From Paenibacillus bovis (GTDB lineage: Bacteria > Bacillota > Bacilli > Bacillales > Bacillaceae_C): a stretch of 64,000 nucleotides of DNA. The DNA is taken from contig VEFU01000012.1 in assembly GCA_007679095.1 (NCBI GenBank), forward strand, positions 1 to 64,000. Direction: 5' to 3'. Shown in pieces: positions 27,126 through 39,413 of the stretch. How positions within the stretch are numbered: the first letter of the stretch is position 1; every line of letters starts with the position of its first letter. The position numbers and the translations under genes are program-made. The notes under the pieces were generated by a model. The model saw nothing but the letters and a program-made list of their open reading frames with translations, did no database searches and was not told the DNA's origin.

Positions 27126-29152
27126 TAAACTCTCTCCTTTATATGAATTCGATTTTGTAGAAGTGGCAGCGCAATATAGAATGTAGTTCCATGAAGAACT
27201 TTACTTTCTACCCAAATTTCTCCCTTATGGGCATGGATTAATTCCTTAGTAATTGCAAGCCCTAGCCCCATCCCATTATCATCCTTCTGTATATTGGACG
27301 CTTGATAGAAACGATTAAAGACGAATGGAATATCTTTTTCTGGAATCCCTTCACCATTATCATGAATTGCAATTATTACTCTACCTTCTAATTCATCCTC
27401 AGCATACTCCTGCACTTCTTCCTGCATTTCAATCGTGATAGTAAGCGTAATTTCTCCTTCCATCTCGGAGGTATGTTTAATAGCATTCCATATTATATTC
27501 GTGAAAACTTGATCCATTCTTTCTTTATCAATGGTGATATATAAACCGTCCATCTGTTTATACTCTTCAAGTGGAGGATAGTGAAATATGCGCCCACTTT
27601 GGTTCGTATCAAGCTCAATTGTTTGCACGAATTTCTCCACCCAGTCCCCAAAATTTACTTGCTGGAAATCAAGATTAATATGATTTGACTGCAGCTTCGC
27701 TAATTCTAATAAATCTTTTGTCAAACGATCTAACAATGTCAACCTCTTTTGAATCATATTTATATATCTTGTATTGTTAGCCTCAATTAGTCCTTCCTGC
27801 ACTGCTTGAGTATAACTTTGCACTAATGTAATCGGTGTTCCCAATTCATGTGCAATACTTGTTAATAATGCAGTACGTGACTTTTCCATCTGTCTAAGTT
27901 GCTTATTAGCGACTGCCAGTTTTTGACTTTCTCTTACTTCACGTTCCGCTATTTCCTTCTCCCGACGCATAATCGTAATGCGATCTCCAAGTGCTAATGA
28001 AAGCAATATCATTTCAAATACACCAGCAATTTGAGCTGAATATTTTGTCCAAACAACTAACGGCAGAATTCCACCATCAGCTAGGATTGATACAAAAAAG
28101 CCTATTAAATAGACAACCCAAGCTAATAGAAAAAAGCGAGCTTGCCTTATACCTTTTTTCAAGCAAATAAATGATGCGCTCAATATCGTTACAATCGTGA
28201 CGACAGCACTAACTACCATTACATTTAAAGCAATGGGATAGGAAATAAATAGAAGACCAGCATTTAAGAAGTTCATCAAGATCGCAAATTGAAAGAACCG
28301 CTTAAACTTTGGTAAATATATGTTCATATCTAAGAAATTCCTTGTGAACAGAAGCGAAAATGCACTTCCTAAACAGATGAAAAATACGATGGATCGCATA
28401 TTCCACCATGGATAATCTGGCCATACGTATTGAAATGCTAGACCATTTAAAGCTAGATTAGCAAACATAGAAGTGAAAATTACCATCACATAGTATAGAT
28501 AACTTTTATCACGTAAGCTGAAGAAGAGGAACAAATTATATAAAATCATGGAAGCTGCTATACCGTAATATAGACCTAAATAGATAAACTCTTTTTGCGT
28601 TTTTTCAATAAAGGTAGTTGGCTCCCAGAGCGTTAACGGCATTTGGAGTGCTCCGTCTGTCTCGAAACGAATATAAATCAGTTTACTTTCTTCCAGTTCC
28701 ATATCGATAGGTACAACAAAATTCCGATGAATGATTTCTCTAAATTTAAACGGATACTGGTTTCCATACTGGTGTTTCTCATATTCACCATCTTGATTTG
28801 GAATATATATAGATATCTCATTAAGTGGTGGATAACTTATTTCTAGCATCCACGTATCCAGCATAGATTGATTCGTTATTTCAAACCGTGCCCAATATAC
28901 TGATGCTGCATAACCAAAGTTTGGAACCTCTGTTGATTCATGAGAGCTAAATTGATTGGAGTATGTTGGTGAAACTACATCTTCTATTGTTAGACTATTA
29001 TCCTTGTCTTCCAATAATTCTAAAGATGAATGTAAGATTAGTTTATTGGTGGAAGGTTGTAAGGTGGCTGCTTGTACTTTCGGGTGACTTATACTATTAA
29101 TAAAGATAATGATGAAAAGAACAAAAACATATTTTAGTAGTCTTAAAGACAT
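27125..29152 (-). CDS. Sensor histidine kinase with 7TMR-DISM sensor
   Basis: About 675 residues. A signal-like helix (1-28) is followed by an extracellular beta domain of DISMED2 type (about 35-175, with YWARFEITN), seven membrane helices (about 180-385), a coiled coil, and a HisKA domain with H435 in SIAHELGTP, then a HATPase with DNGEGIP and GMGLGLAITKEL. The DISMED2 fold resembles carbohydrate-binding domains, so a sugar or glycan signal is plausible. The ATG at 29152 has GAGGGGAG upstream; a frame 22 codons longer has no such site. It precedes and is coupled to the OmpR-type regulator. Confidence 0.9.
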   Translation of the reverse strand: MSLRLLKYVFVLFIIIFINSISHPKVQAATLQPSTNKLILHSSLELLEDKDNSLTIEDVVSPTYSNQFSSHESTEVPNFGYAASVYWARFEITNQSMLDTWMLEISYPPLNEISIYIPNQDGEYEKHQYGNQYPFKFREIIHRNFVVPIDMELEESKLIYIRFETDGALQMPLTLWEPTTFIEKTQKEFIYLGLYYGIAASMILYNLFLFFSLRDKSYLYYVMVIFTSMFANLALNGLAFQYVWPDYPWWNMRSIVFFICLGSAFSLLFTRNFLDMNIYLPKFKRFFQFAILMNFLNAGLLFISYPIALNVMVVSAVVTIVTILSASFICLKKGIRQARFFLLAWVVYLIGFFVSILADGGILPLVVWTKYSAQIAGVFEMILLSLALGDRITIMRREKEIAEREVRESQKLAVANKQLRQMEKSRTALLTSIAHELGTPITLVQSYTQAVQEGLIEANNTRYINMIQKRLTLLDRLTKDLLELAKLQSNHINLDFQQVNFGDWVEKFVQTIELDTNQSGRIFHYPPLEEYKQMDGLYITIDKERMDQVFTNIIWNAIKHTSEMEGEITLTITIEMQEEVQEYAEDELEGRVIIAIHDNGEGIPEKDIPFVFNRFYQASNIQKDDNGMGLGLAITKELIHAHKGEIWVESKVLHGTTFYIALPLLQNRIHIKERV

Positions 29153-29436
29153 AAACTCCCCTCTATCCAACGCAAAATTTATGAATATATTTCCAATTAT
29201 ACCATTAAATTGTGCCATATGTTGTAAAATTCCTAAACATTTAGAACCAGGAATTTTATATATTTGGTGAGAGAAGACCCAACATGTATAAGAGAATAGG
29301 AGGAGAAAAGAATGATTTTGGATGGGCTTCTTTTGAACAAATTTTTTGATTAATAGTGCACTATATGATTTTTCTTTTTAGGATACGAAGATGAGGTGTT
29401 GATTAGAACCATTTTTATTGAAGGAGGTTTCTATTA

Positions 29437-29696
29437 GACATTTCAACTCAGATCCGATGACGAATTGTCCATTAGAACGCCTCTATAAGACATTTAACTC
29501 AATATCCCTTCACCAAGTGTCCGTTAGAACCTCTCTATTAGACATTTAACTCAATATCCCTTCACCAAATGTCCATTAGAGCATCTCTATTAGACATTTC
29601 GACCCAAATCCTTTAATCAAATGTCCGTTAGAACCGCTCTATAAGACATTTCACCCAAAATCCTTTAATCAAATATCCATTAGAACCGCTCTATTA
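29437..29696. repeat. Five-copy 52-bp tandem repeat
   Basis: GACATTT recurs at 29437, 29489, 29541, 29593 and 29645, exactly 52 bases apart. Each unit also contains (A/G)AATGTCC(A/G)TTAGA-like words about 30 bases in and CTCTAT(T/A)A near its end; copies 2 and 3 are almost identical, copy 1 is the most diverged. GACATTT and AAATGTC are complementary, so each unit can form a small hairpin. A degraded sixth copy may follow. No ORF runs through it. The rest of the 29153-29823 gap shows only the kinase promoter region and no gene. Confidence 0.9.
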
Positions 29697-29776
29697 ACAA
29701 ACTACATTTTGAAACGCAAAATGTCTTTAACATACATATAACCAACAATCATTATAAACCCCAACTAAAAATAAAA

Positions 29777-29816
29777 AGGCAGCAATTTATTCAACCGCTT
29801 GAATAAATAACTACCT
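29777..29816. terminator. Rho-independent terminator of the small gene 29824-30132
   Basis: On the minus strand AGGTAG and TTATTTATTCAA pair with TTGAATAAATTG and CTGCCT around a four-base loop, followed by TTTTTATTTTT. It lies 8 bases past the stop of the small gene, which supports that gene being real. Confidence 0.88.
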
Positions 29817-29823
29817 CTAATCG

Positions 29824-30132
29824 TTAAAGGGAATATGCTATTAATGGTTCATTCTTATCATTTTTCGTTCTTTCTAATGATTCTACTACCCTTTCTAAAT
29901 AACTAATATACGTTTCTAGTATATTTTTATGGTATGGGTCCAATTGCATGAGTGCACGTTCGATTTCATGTTCATGAAACTCTGTAACAGAATGGACCGC
30001 TTTGTCATACAACTGCTGCATTAACTCCTCTTCCGTTAGCACATCTGTATAATAGCCAGTGTCTAGACAGAACTCCCGATAAAGCGGTTTGCCGTTTATT
30101 ACGATTTTTTCATACTTCACCATTCGTCGCAT
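29824..30132 (-). CDS. Small hypothetical protein, about 100 residues
   Basis: I do not recognise this protein. It starts MRRMVKYEKIVINGKPLYRE, has a beta-like N-terminus and a long helical, charged C-terminal half (from about residue 35) rich in Glu, Leu and His, with no membrane segment or cysteine cluster. AGGGGG stands just before the ATG at 30132; an ATG three codons later is spaced less well in the other direction, and a longer frame to 30174 lacks a site. Its own strong terminator follows. It lies between a tandem repeat and lacZ and seems unrelated to sugar use. Confidence 0.65.
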   Translation of the reverse strand: MRRMVKYEKIVINGKPLYREFCLDTGYYTDVLTEEELMQQLYDKAVHSVTEFHEHEIERALMQLDPYHKNILETYISYLERVVESLERTKNDKNEPLIAYSL

Positions 30133-30331
30133 TCGCCCCCTATAAGAAATCACCTTTAATACCAAAAAATTCACATTACTTTCATTTTAATGGAGTAAGG
30201 TTAAAATTAGGTTAAAAAATCATAAGTTAAATCATTTTTCTTCTGTTACTTTCTGTCAAAAAAAGAAAGAAAACTGTCGAACACACCTTTCGTACCGCAT
30301 CTTAAGATATAGAGTTATATAAATACACAGG

Positions 30332-30392
30332 AAAAAAGAAGGATACCTTCTTCACTATATGGTGCAGTGAAGAAAAATATCCTTCTTTTTTT
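30332..30392. terminator. Bidirectional terminator after lacZ
   Basis: AAAAAAGAAGGATA (30332-30345) pairs with TATCCTTCTTTTTT (30378-30391), and an inner CTTCTTCAC/GTGAAGAA stem extends it. T runs occur on both strands. It lies directly after the lacZ stop at 30394. Confidence 0.88.
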
Positions 30393-30393
30393 A

Positions 30394-33531
<3,138 letters not shown>

Positions 33532-33618
33532 TTATATATTTTGTTTATTTAAACAATATTTGAACTAACTGCTTGTGGTTGTTCAATAAAATTCATTAAA
33601 GTTAAGAACCAATAAAAA

Positions 33619-33632
33619 TGCAACCGGTCCCA
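33619..33632. promoter_or_regulatory. CCGG-centred operator-like site before lacZ
   Basis: TGCAACCGGTCCCA matches the TGAAACCGGTACCA family seen ten more times at 54.3-54.8 kb and 60.9-61.1 kb. It lies between the LacI gene and lacZ, 109 bases before the lacZ start. Control by the adjacent LacI protein is likely. Confidence 0.6.
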
Positions 33633-33649
33633 ATTCACATTAAAAAAAT

Positions 33650-34678
33650 TTATCTTTTTGCTTGGCTTGATTCTCTTATTATGAGTTTTGTATCTATTGT
33701 AATATTTTTTTCAACCGGCTTTTTCTCTATTATATTTTGAACTGATTTGACGATTTGTGAACTTAAAATTTCATAATTATGATTAATTGTCGTTAAACTA
33801 GGATACACGATATCCGATGGAAAAATATCATCAAATCCAATAAAGGAAAAATTATTTATAGGTACATTTTGCTCTCTACATTCCTTTAATGCACCATAGA
33901 TTACCATATCATTCATCCCCATAATCGCGGTCGGTAATGTTTGTTGCTCTAATAATTTTTTCATTGCTTCTCTACCATCATCAATATTGAAGCCCGAATA
34001 AATTTGCCAATCTTCCTTAAAGTCTAATCCGTGTTTCTCTAATTCTTCTTTAAAAGTTCTTACTTTAACATCAGCAGTAGATATTCCCTTTTCACCGCCA
34101 ATCAAACTTATATGTTTATGTCCTTGTTCAATTAAATGGGAAACGATTAATCGTATGCCATCTTCCTCATTAGTGCAAATACAATTACAGTTCACCCCAT
34201 CCATCTGACCATTCACCATGATCATCGGAACTCTTTTAATAACCTCTAACATTTCCTCTACTTCTTGTGGATTACTTTCAGTCTTATTAATCCGCCCCCC
34301 CATAAAGACAATACATTCTACACGTCTTTGCACAAACTCACGTAAATGAACAGATTCCATCTCTCTTCTATTCATTGAATTCCGTAAAAGAACGGTGTAA
34401 CCAAGTTCATGTGCTCTTCTTTCCACTTCTATATATGTTTGGGAAAAGAAAGGGTTTGTAATGTCAGGTAGAATAAAACCTATCATATTTGTTTGCTTCC
34501 TCGTAAGACTTCTTGCAGCTTCATTTGGCGTAAAGTCTAACTCCTTCATTTTTTCAAGAACTAACTTCCGGGTACTTTCTTTTACGAGCGGATTATTTGT
34601 TAGCACCCTTGAAACAGTTGTTGGTGAGACATTTGCTTCTTTCGCAATATCATAGATAGTAATGTTTTTCTTATTCAT
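33650..34678 (-). CDS. LacI-family transcriptional regulator
   Basis: ITIYDIAKEANVSPTTVSRVL forms the DNA-binding helices and NEAARSLTRKQTNMIGFILPD the hinge; the rest is a sugar-binding-protein-like sensor domain, 342 residues in all. It is located after the 54266-34780 operon and before lacZ on the same strand. A CCGG-centred site stands on its lacZ side, and the same motif clusters at two promoters 20-27 kb away, so it is the best local candidate for their repressor. GAGG precedes the ATG. The effector is unknown. Confidence 0.92.
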   Translation of the reverse strand: MNKKNITIYDIAKEANVSPTTVSRVLTNNPLVKESTRKLVLEKMKELDFTPNEAARSLTRKQTNMIGFILPDITNPFFSQTYIEVERRAHELGYTVLLRNSMNRREMESVHLREFVQRRVECIVFMGGRINKTESNPQEVEEMLEVIKRVPMIMVNGQMDGVNCNCICTNEEDGIRLIVSHLIEQGHKHISLIGGEKGISTADVKVRTFKEELEKHGLDFKEDWQIYSGFNIDDGREAMKKLLEQQTLPTAIMGMNDMVIYGALKECREQNVPINNFSFIGFDDIFPSDIVYPSLTTINHNYEILSSQIVKSVQNIIEKKPVEKNITIDTKLIIRESSQAKR

Positions 34679-34779
34679 GATAGTATTACCTCATTTTAGT
34701 CAATATACTTTCTTCCTACATTATAGCAACTTATCATTGTTTTAACATATTTTTAATTGGTAATTTTTAAAATGGTCTA

Positions 34780-36120
34780 TCATTTTGTCGAAATTTCTAA
34801 CAGCTCGATGATGTTTATGATTTTTTCTTTTGCGATAACAAAATCACTTCTTCCATCTTTCCTAATTGCAAAAAAATTCCGATCATAAGAAATATAGTCC
34901 AAAATAGAATTATCACCATTGTTAAAAGTAATTTCAAACCGTATTTCTGGCTTCTCTGAGAATTCCTGTTTTTCAGATTCAGCATCCGCATTTAGTTCCA
35001 TCATAGCTAAATATATATCCCTTAATTCTTGTTCCATCTTAAGCCCATTTAAAGTAAACTTGTCTTCTTTAAAATTCATAAAATATGTTTTATCTTCTGT
35101 TGTAACTGTTATATCCTTAATATGTTTCAAAAATGTATACACAGGAGCCGTATTTGCAACATCAAATGCTGAAATGTTTAATAACTCTTCTAGGTTATCT
35201 ACTTTTGCCGTATAAACTGTATTCTCATCATTAAATAATGCATAGTAATAACCTGGTTCCAATTCATTACCTAAAGTAAGGGAACGTCTATCTCCTTCAA
35301 ATGACTCTGCACATATATATAAAATAGGAGCATCTAAACCGTATTTCCCTAAATTTTCACTTTTGTTCTCTATCACCTCTAATGGAGGTATAGATGAAAG
35401 CGAAGTAAGGATAGTTTCATATTTTTCACTTGTTATATCTAATTCTGGTTTTGTACTATATGGCTCATTCAAATAAAAATTACTAAAATTCACCTCAGTT
35501 TTTGTTTCAAATGGAACTATTGAAAAATAGGAATTTTGACTCCTATATGTAACCTTTTTAAAGGCAGTGTTACTAAAATCTTCATTCCCTTTCTCTTTCA
35601 TTAAATTATTTATATCTGTTTGCAACAATTTTGCTACATTACTATCAACTTTATATACATTCTCATCTCCTTTTATATAAAAATAATATTCGTTACCTGT
35701 TAATAGTTGATTTCCTAAACGTAGTTCATATGATTCGCCATTTCCCCCTTCTATTAAAAGTTTAATTTCCGGGTCTTCCAATCCATAAATTTCTAAGTCA
35801 TTAATATTATCTACAATAATATCCTTTGTTTTCATATTAGATATTTCCGTAATTAATTCGTAAATTTTTATAGGATCAATATTGCTATTGTCTATACCTT
35901 TGATTGACCAACCTTCTTCTAGCTTATTCTCTAGCACTAGGACTTCTTGGTTGCTGATAATTTTTATAGTAGTTAATTCTTTCTCTTTGATAATAATATT
36001 ATCCAATACCTTCGCTGCTGGAGTATTTTTACTAAATAATGCCGGGTTTATAAAAAGTAAATATGCTACTAATAAACCAATAAAAGTCGCTAACAAGGCA
36101 TAGATCCGTTTATTTCTCAT
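34780..36120 (-). CDS. DUF4340 domain protein
   Basis: A single N-terminal membrane helix (about residues 6-26) anchors a ~420-residue extracellular portion built of repeated beta-alpha units; ELRLGNQ and LTLGNELEPGYYYALFNDE are DUF4340-type motifs, appearing twice, so the domain is duplicated. DUF4340 proteins usually accompany GldA/GldF/GldG-like ABC transporters. It follows the GldG-like gene by 18 bases and ends the long operon. Its role is unknown; it probably works with GldG on the outer face of the membrane. Confidence 0.8.
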   Translation of the reverse strand: MRNKRIYALLATFIGLLVAYLLFINPALFSKNTPAAKVLDNIIIKEKELTTIKIISNQEVLVLENKLEEGWSIKGIDNSNIDPIKIYELITEISNMKTKDIIVDNINDLEIYGLEDPEIKLLIEGGNGESYELRLGNQLLTGNEYYFYIKGDENVYKVDSNVAKLLQTDINNLMKEKGNEDFSNTAFKKVTYRSQNSYFSIVPFETKTEVNFSNFYLNEPYSTKPELDITSEKYETILTSLSSIPPLEVIENKSENLGKYGLDAPILYICAESFEGDRRSLTLGNELEPGYYYALFNDENTVYTAKVDNLEELLNISAFDVANTAPVYTFLKHIKDITVTTEDKTYFMNFKEDKFTLNGLKMEQELRDIYLAMMELNADAESEKQEFSEKPEIRFEITFNNGDNSILDYISYDRNFFAIRKDGRSDFVIAKEKIINIIELLEISTK

Positions 36121-36138
36121 TTTAACCCTCTACTCCCA

Positions 36139-37590
36139 TTAATTATTTTTGCGTCGGTACCAAACAAATAGTCCTATTGCCACTAGTAACAATGGGATGA
36201 TACCAATTACTAAAATACTTATCATTAATTGCTGTGACTGATTCATAGTAAGTATTTGACTTGAAACATCCTTAGCTCGTATTGAAATACTATCTTGACG
36301 ATCTGTTAACCAGTTCAAACTATTCATTACAATGTCTAAATTTCCATTATTACTTGCTTCAATCAGCTCTTCTTTTAATATATAAGAGCTAGAAAAAAGA
36401 ACAATTTCCCCTTTTGTTTTACTCTTTTCTTTATCTATTATGTTTGAAATTGCAACCGCAATGTTAAAAGGCCCCGATAAATCACCATCTGTTTTTCCTT
36501 GTGAGCTAGAATTTTTCATTACTTCTACTGTTTTCGCATAAGAATCATTTGAAGTCATTAGTAATGTCTGTATTTCTAGTGTATCCTTTTTCACTTTAAG
36601 TGTTTCTATTGGTTGAGCATAAACTGATATTACTGATGATTTCGTTGCAAGTAACGGGTTCGTTATGGTGTGATTTGTTACCTCAGGTAATAAATAAAAA
36701 TTTTGTGTTGTAACAGTATAGGATTTATCATTTTCGAAAACCATCGCACTGTTCACATCTACACCAAAGGTATTAAGTAGAATATTAAAGTTCGGGAAGT
36801 CTTTATCTGTTAAGTCTACAAAAAGGATTACTTTTCCATCTTGTTCTAAAAACTCTAGCAAACTTTCTAATTCACCATCAGTTAAATCTTTTTTTGGACC
36901 ATTGATAATGACAACATCATTATCATCCGGGTCCCAACCATCTTGTAAAAGCTGCAAATTTTGCACTTTATAATTCTCATTTTCTAAAGTCTTTTCTAAA
37001 CTACCTGGTAATAAACTTTCATTATGTCCTGCCAATGTATATACAATTGAATCATATTCATTAGCTACATATAATATGGAATTAGTGATTTTAGATTCAG
37101 CTTGGACAGACTCAATTTTTTGATAATTTTGATCGTATGTATACATATCTGTAGCTGAGATTATTTTGTACTTATCACCTTTTTCAACTATTATACTTCC
37201 ATGCGACAAGATAGAATATCCCTCTTGATACTTCTGAACAATATTTGGATGTAGTTCTGGGTCTACATATGTAACTGATACCCTGTCTGATGCTTTATCA
37301 TATTCCTTTAAAATTCTTGTAATTGTAGACTCGTTTGCACCACTTTTATGAAGTAATATTAGTTTTATTTCTTCATCTAAGCTAGATAACACTTGCTCAC
37401 TTTGTTGTGAAAGGCTAAATACCTTTGTTTCAGTCATATCAATTGAATAATTTAAGTGCTTCATAAATAAATTAACGATTATAATGATTCCAATAACTAG
37501 AAAAACAAGGAAAAGATTTTGTGTCCATTGCTGCCTTAGCTTTCTTTGTGTATGAGAATGTTTTCTGTTAATGTTTATGTTCGTGTTCAT
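36139..37590 (-). CDS. GldG-like ABC transporter auxiliary protein
   Basis: One N-terminal helix (about 25-47), a large extracellular region with the ABC_transp_aux pattern (MTETKVFSLSQQSEQVLSSL, ITNSILYVANEYDSIVYTLAGHNE, DVVIINGPKKDLTDGEL) and a C-terminal helix ending YRRKNN. In Flavobacterium GldG works with GldA and GldF for gliding; homologues in non-gliding bacteria have no known function. It begins directly after the ABC-2 permease gene with no gap, so both are one translational unit. Confidence 0.85.
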   Translation of the reverse strand: MNTNININRKHSHTQRKLRQQWTQNLFLVFLVIGIIIIVNLFMKHLNYSIDMTETKVFSLSQQSEQVLSSLDEEIKLILLHKSGANESTITRILKEYDKASDRVSVTYVDPELHPNIVQKYQEGYSILSHGSIIVEKGDKYKIISATDMYTYDQNYQKIESVQAESKITNSILYVANEYDSIVYTLAGHNESLLPGSLEKTLENENYKVQNLQLLQDGWDPDDNDVVIINGPKKDLTDGELESLLEFLEQDGKVILFVDLTDKDFPNFNILLNTFGVDVNSAMVFENDKSYTVTTQNFYLLPEVTNHTITNPLLATKSSVISVYAQPIETLKVKKDTLEIQTLLMTSNDSYAKTVEVMKNSSSQGKTDGDLSGPFNIAVAISNIIDKEKSKTKGEIVLFSSSYILKEELIEASNNGNLDIVMNSLNWLTDRQDSISIRAKDVSSQILTMNQSQQLMISILVIGIIPLLLVAIGLFVWYRRKNN

Positions 37591-38457
37591 TTATGTCCAC
37601 CGGCGCCTTTCAATAGCAAAAATGGTAAAATAAAGAAATAGGCAAATTAGAGATATAAAGTAGATTAAATCGGAAAAGTCTAATATTCCTAGATAAAAAT
37701 CTTTACTATGTAGTGGTATAGAAAACCAATCAGAGAATCTCTTTATCATTCCTTCAAAGAAAGATTTTTTCGCATAAAATATTGCACATAATATACCAAC
37801 ACAAATAATAGTCAAAGACATTGTTAACCAAATATTTTTGCTGAAATAATAGACTATTCCATTAAGAGCAGATGCTAGGATGATTAAAAAGATAAATCCT
37901 GAAAAACTATCGACTGGAAATCTGCTTGAAATTGCTTCAACTAACCACAAAATCATCGATATACCAAGTGTAGAAACCCCTGCAATTAATTGATTCTCAG
38001 TTAATGAAGATATGAAAATTCCTAGCCCAATAAAGGTACATCCCATAAAGAAAAAACCAATATATGCGATAACAATCGTTGGTAAGTAAATATCCCCAAA
38101 GAAGCTCAATATAATTGGATACAATGTTGTAATAAGTAATGTTATGAAAAATAGGATTATGGCTGCAAAAAATTTCCCTAAAACAATTGCACTTACCGAT
38201 TTGGGAGATGTTAGTAATAATTGGTCTGTTTTATTCTTTCTTTCTTCTGATAGAGCCTTCATTGTAAGTAATGGTGAAAGCAATACAAATATAAATACCA
38301 TATTTTCTATCGTGACAGTGTACGCATTATTTGGCGTAGGATTTATATTTATATAGGTAAAATAAATACCAAACAACATTAAATAAACTATCATAAAAAT
38401 GTATCCTGTTGCCGTTTGAAAATAGGACTTTAATTCTCTTGGTAGAATAGTCAACAT
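37591..38457 (-). CDS. ABC-2 type permease (GldF-like)
   Basis: 288 residues with about six membrane helices, including YIFMIVYLMLFGIYF near the start and PLLTMKALSEERKNKTDQLL, the conserved cytoplasmic loop of ABC-2/GldF permeases. Its ATG overlaps the ATPase stop by one base (TAATG). Together with the ATPase it should form an exporter-type or mechanically acting transporter, distinct from the importers around it. Confidence 0.88.
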   Translation of the reverse strand: MLTILPRELKSYFQTATGYIFMIVYLMLFGIYFTYININPTPNNAYTVTIENMVFIFVLLSPLLTMKALSEERKNKTDQLLLTSPKSVSAIVLGKFFAAIILFFITLLITTLYPIILSFFGDIYLPTIVIAYIGFFFMGCTFIGLGIFISSLTENQLIAGVSTLGISMILWLVEAISSRFPVDSFSGFIFLIILASALNGIVYYFSKNIWLTMSLTIICVGILCAIFYAKKSFFEGMIKRFSDWFSIPLHSKDFYLGILDFSDLIYFISLICLFLYFTIFAIERRRWT

Positions 38458-39413
38458 TAAGAAACACCTCTTTTATTGGCAGTTAACTTAATAAAAGTTT
38501 CCTCTAAAGTGACATCATAATTTTTCATCATTAATAACGGAAAGTTATGATGAGCAAGCACAAAAGATACACTTTCCCTGATATCGTTTTCAATATTACT
38601 GTGAATAACTAAATCTGTTGTTCCTACTTCTAATTCTCCTAAGTGTTCAATCATGCTTATACCTTCAATGGTGGAAATATACTTACTTGCAGCTTCACTA
38701 TCTCCTTTAATTCTAATGAGCAGTTTATTACTATTGTTTATTTTATTCACTAGTTCATCTGGAGTGCCCGTTATGACATGCTTTCCTTTATCCATAATCA
38801 TTATCTTGTTACAAAGAGCACTAACTTCAGAAAGTATATGAGAACTTAATATAATAGTACTTTTCTTGCTAATTTCCTTAATCGTTTTACGAATTTCAAT
38901 CATTTCCATAGGATCTAGACCAACTGTAGGCTCGTCTAAAATTAAGATTTTTGGATCTCCAATCATAGCCTGCGCTAGTCCTACTCTTTGTTTATAGCCC
39001 TTTGACAAATTTCTTATGAGTCTATTTTTCATATGACTGATATTCATAATTGACATTTTTTCTTTTATTTCGTTTGAGATTTGTTTCTTAGGTATACTTT
39101 TCAATTTACAAACAAATTTTAAGTAAGCAGCAACTGACATGTCCATATATAATGGTGGAATCTCAGGTAAGTAGCCTATTAATTTTTTCACCTGTTCAGG
39201 GTGATCAAGTATATCGTAACCATAAACCTTTACTGTTCCTTCAGTCATATAAAAGTACCCTGTAATAATATTCATCAACGTTGATTTACCAGCACCATTT
39301 GTACCTAAAAATCCAGTAATATCACCTTCATTTATCGTGATGCTAATATTATCCAATGCGATAGTATTTCCATATTTCTTTGTAACATTTTGAATTTCAA
39401 TCACATTATCCAT
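38457..39413 (-). CDS. ABC transporter ATPase (CcmA/GldA-like)
   Basis: Walker A GTNGAGKST at about residues 37-45, a Q-loop region at LPEIPPLY, signature LSKGYKQR near 136-143, Walker B ILILDEP near 156-162 and the switch His in SSHILSE. Its C-terminal extension of about 90 residues is typical of ABC-2 ATPases. It overlaps the YesL-like gene by 8 bases and the permease by one. It is the only ABC ATPase in the window, but its class does not energise CUT1 importers. Confidence 0.93.
   Translation of the reverse strand: MDNVIEIQNVTKKYGNTIALDNISITINEGDITGFLGTNGAGKSTLMNIITGYFYMTEGTVKVYGYDILDHPEQVKKLIGYLPEIPPLYMDMSVAAYLKFVCKLKSIPKKQISNEIKEKMSIMNISHMKNRLIRNLSKGYKQRVGLAQAMIGDPKILILDEPTVGLDPMEMIEIRKTIKEISKKSTIILSSHILSEVSALCNKIMIMDKGKHVITGTPDELVNKINNSNKLLIRIKGDSEAASKYISTIEGISMIEHLGELEVGTTDLVIHSNIENDIRESVSFVLAHHNFPLLMMKNYDVTLEETFIKLTANKRGVS

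Noticed and set aside
29437-29696. CRISPR array
   Set aside because: The 52-base units are contiguous tandem copies with no unique spacers, and no cas gene is present.
34780-34796. Spo0A-box-like TTTTGTCGAAAT
   Set aside because: It lies in the 3' end of the DUF4340 coding sequence, not in a promoter gap.
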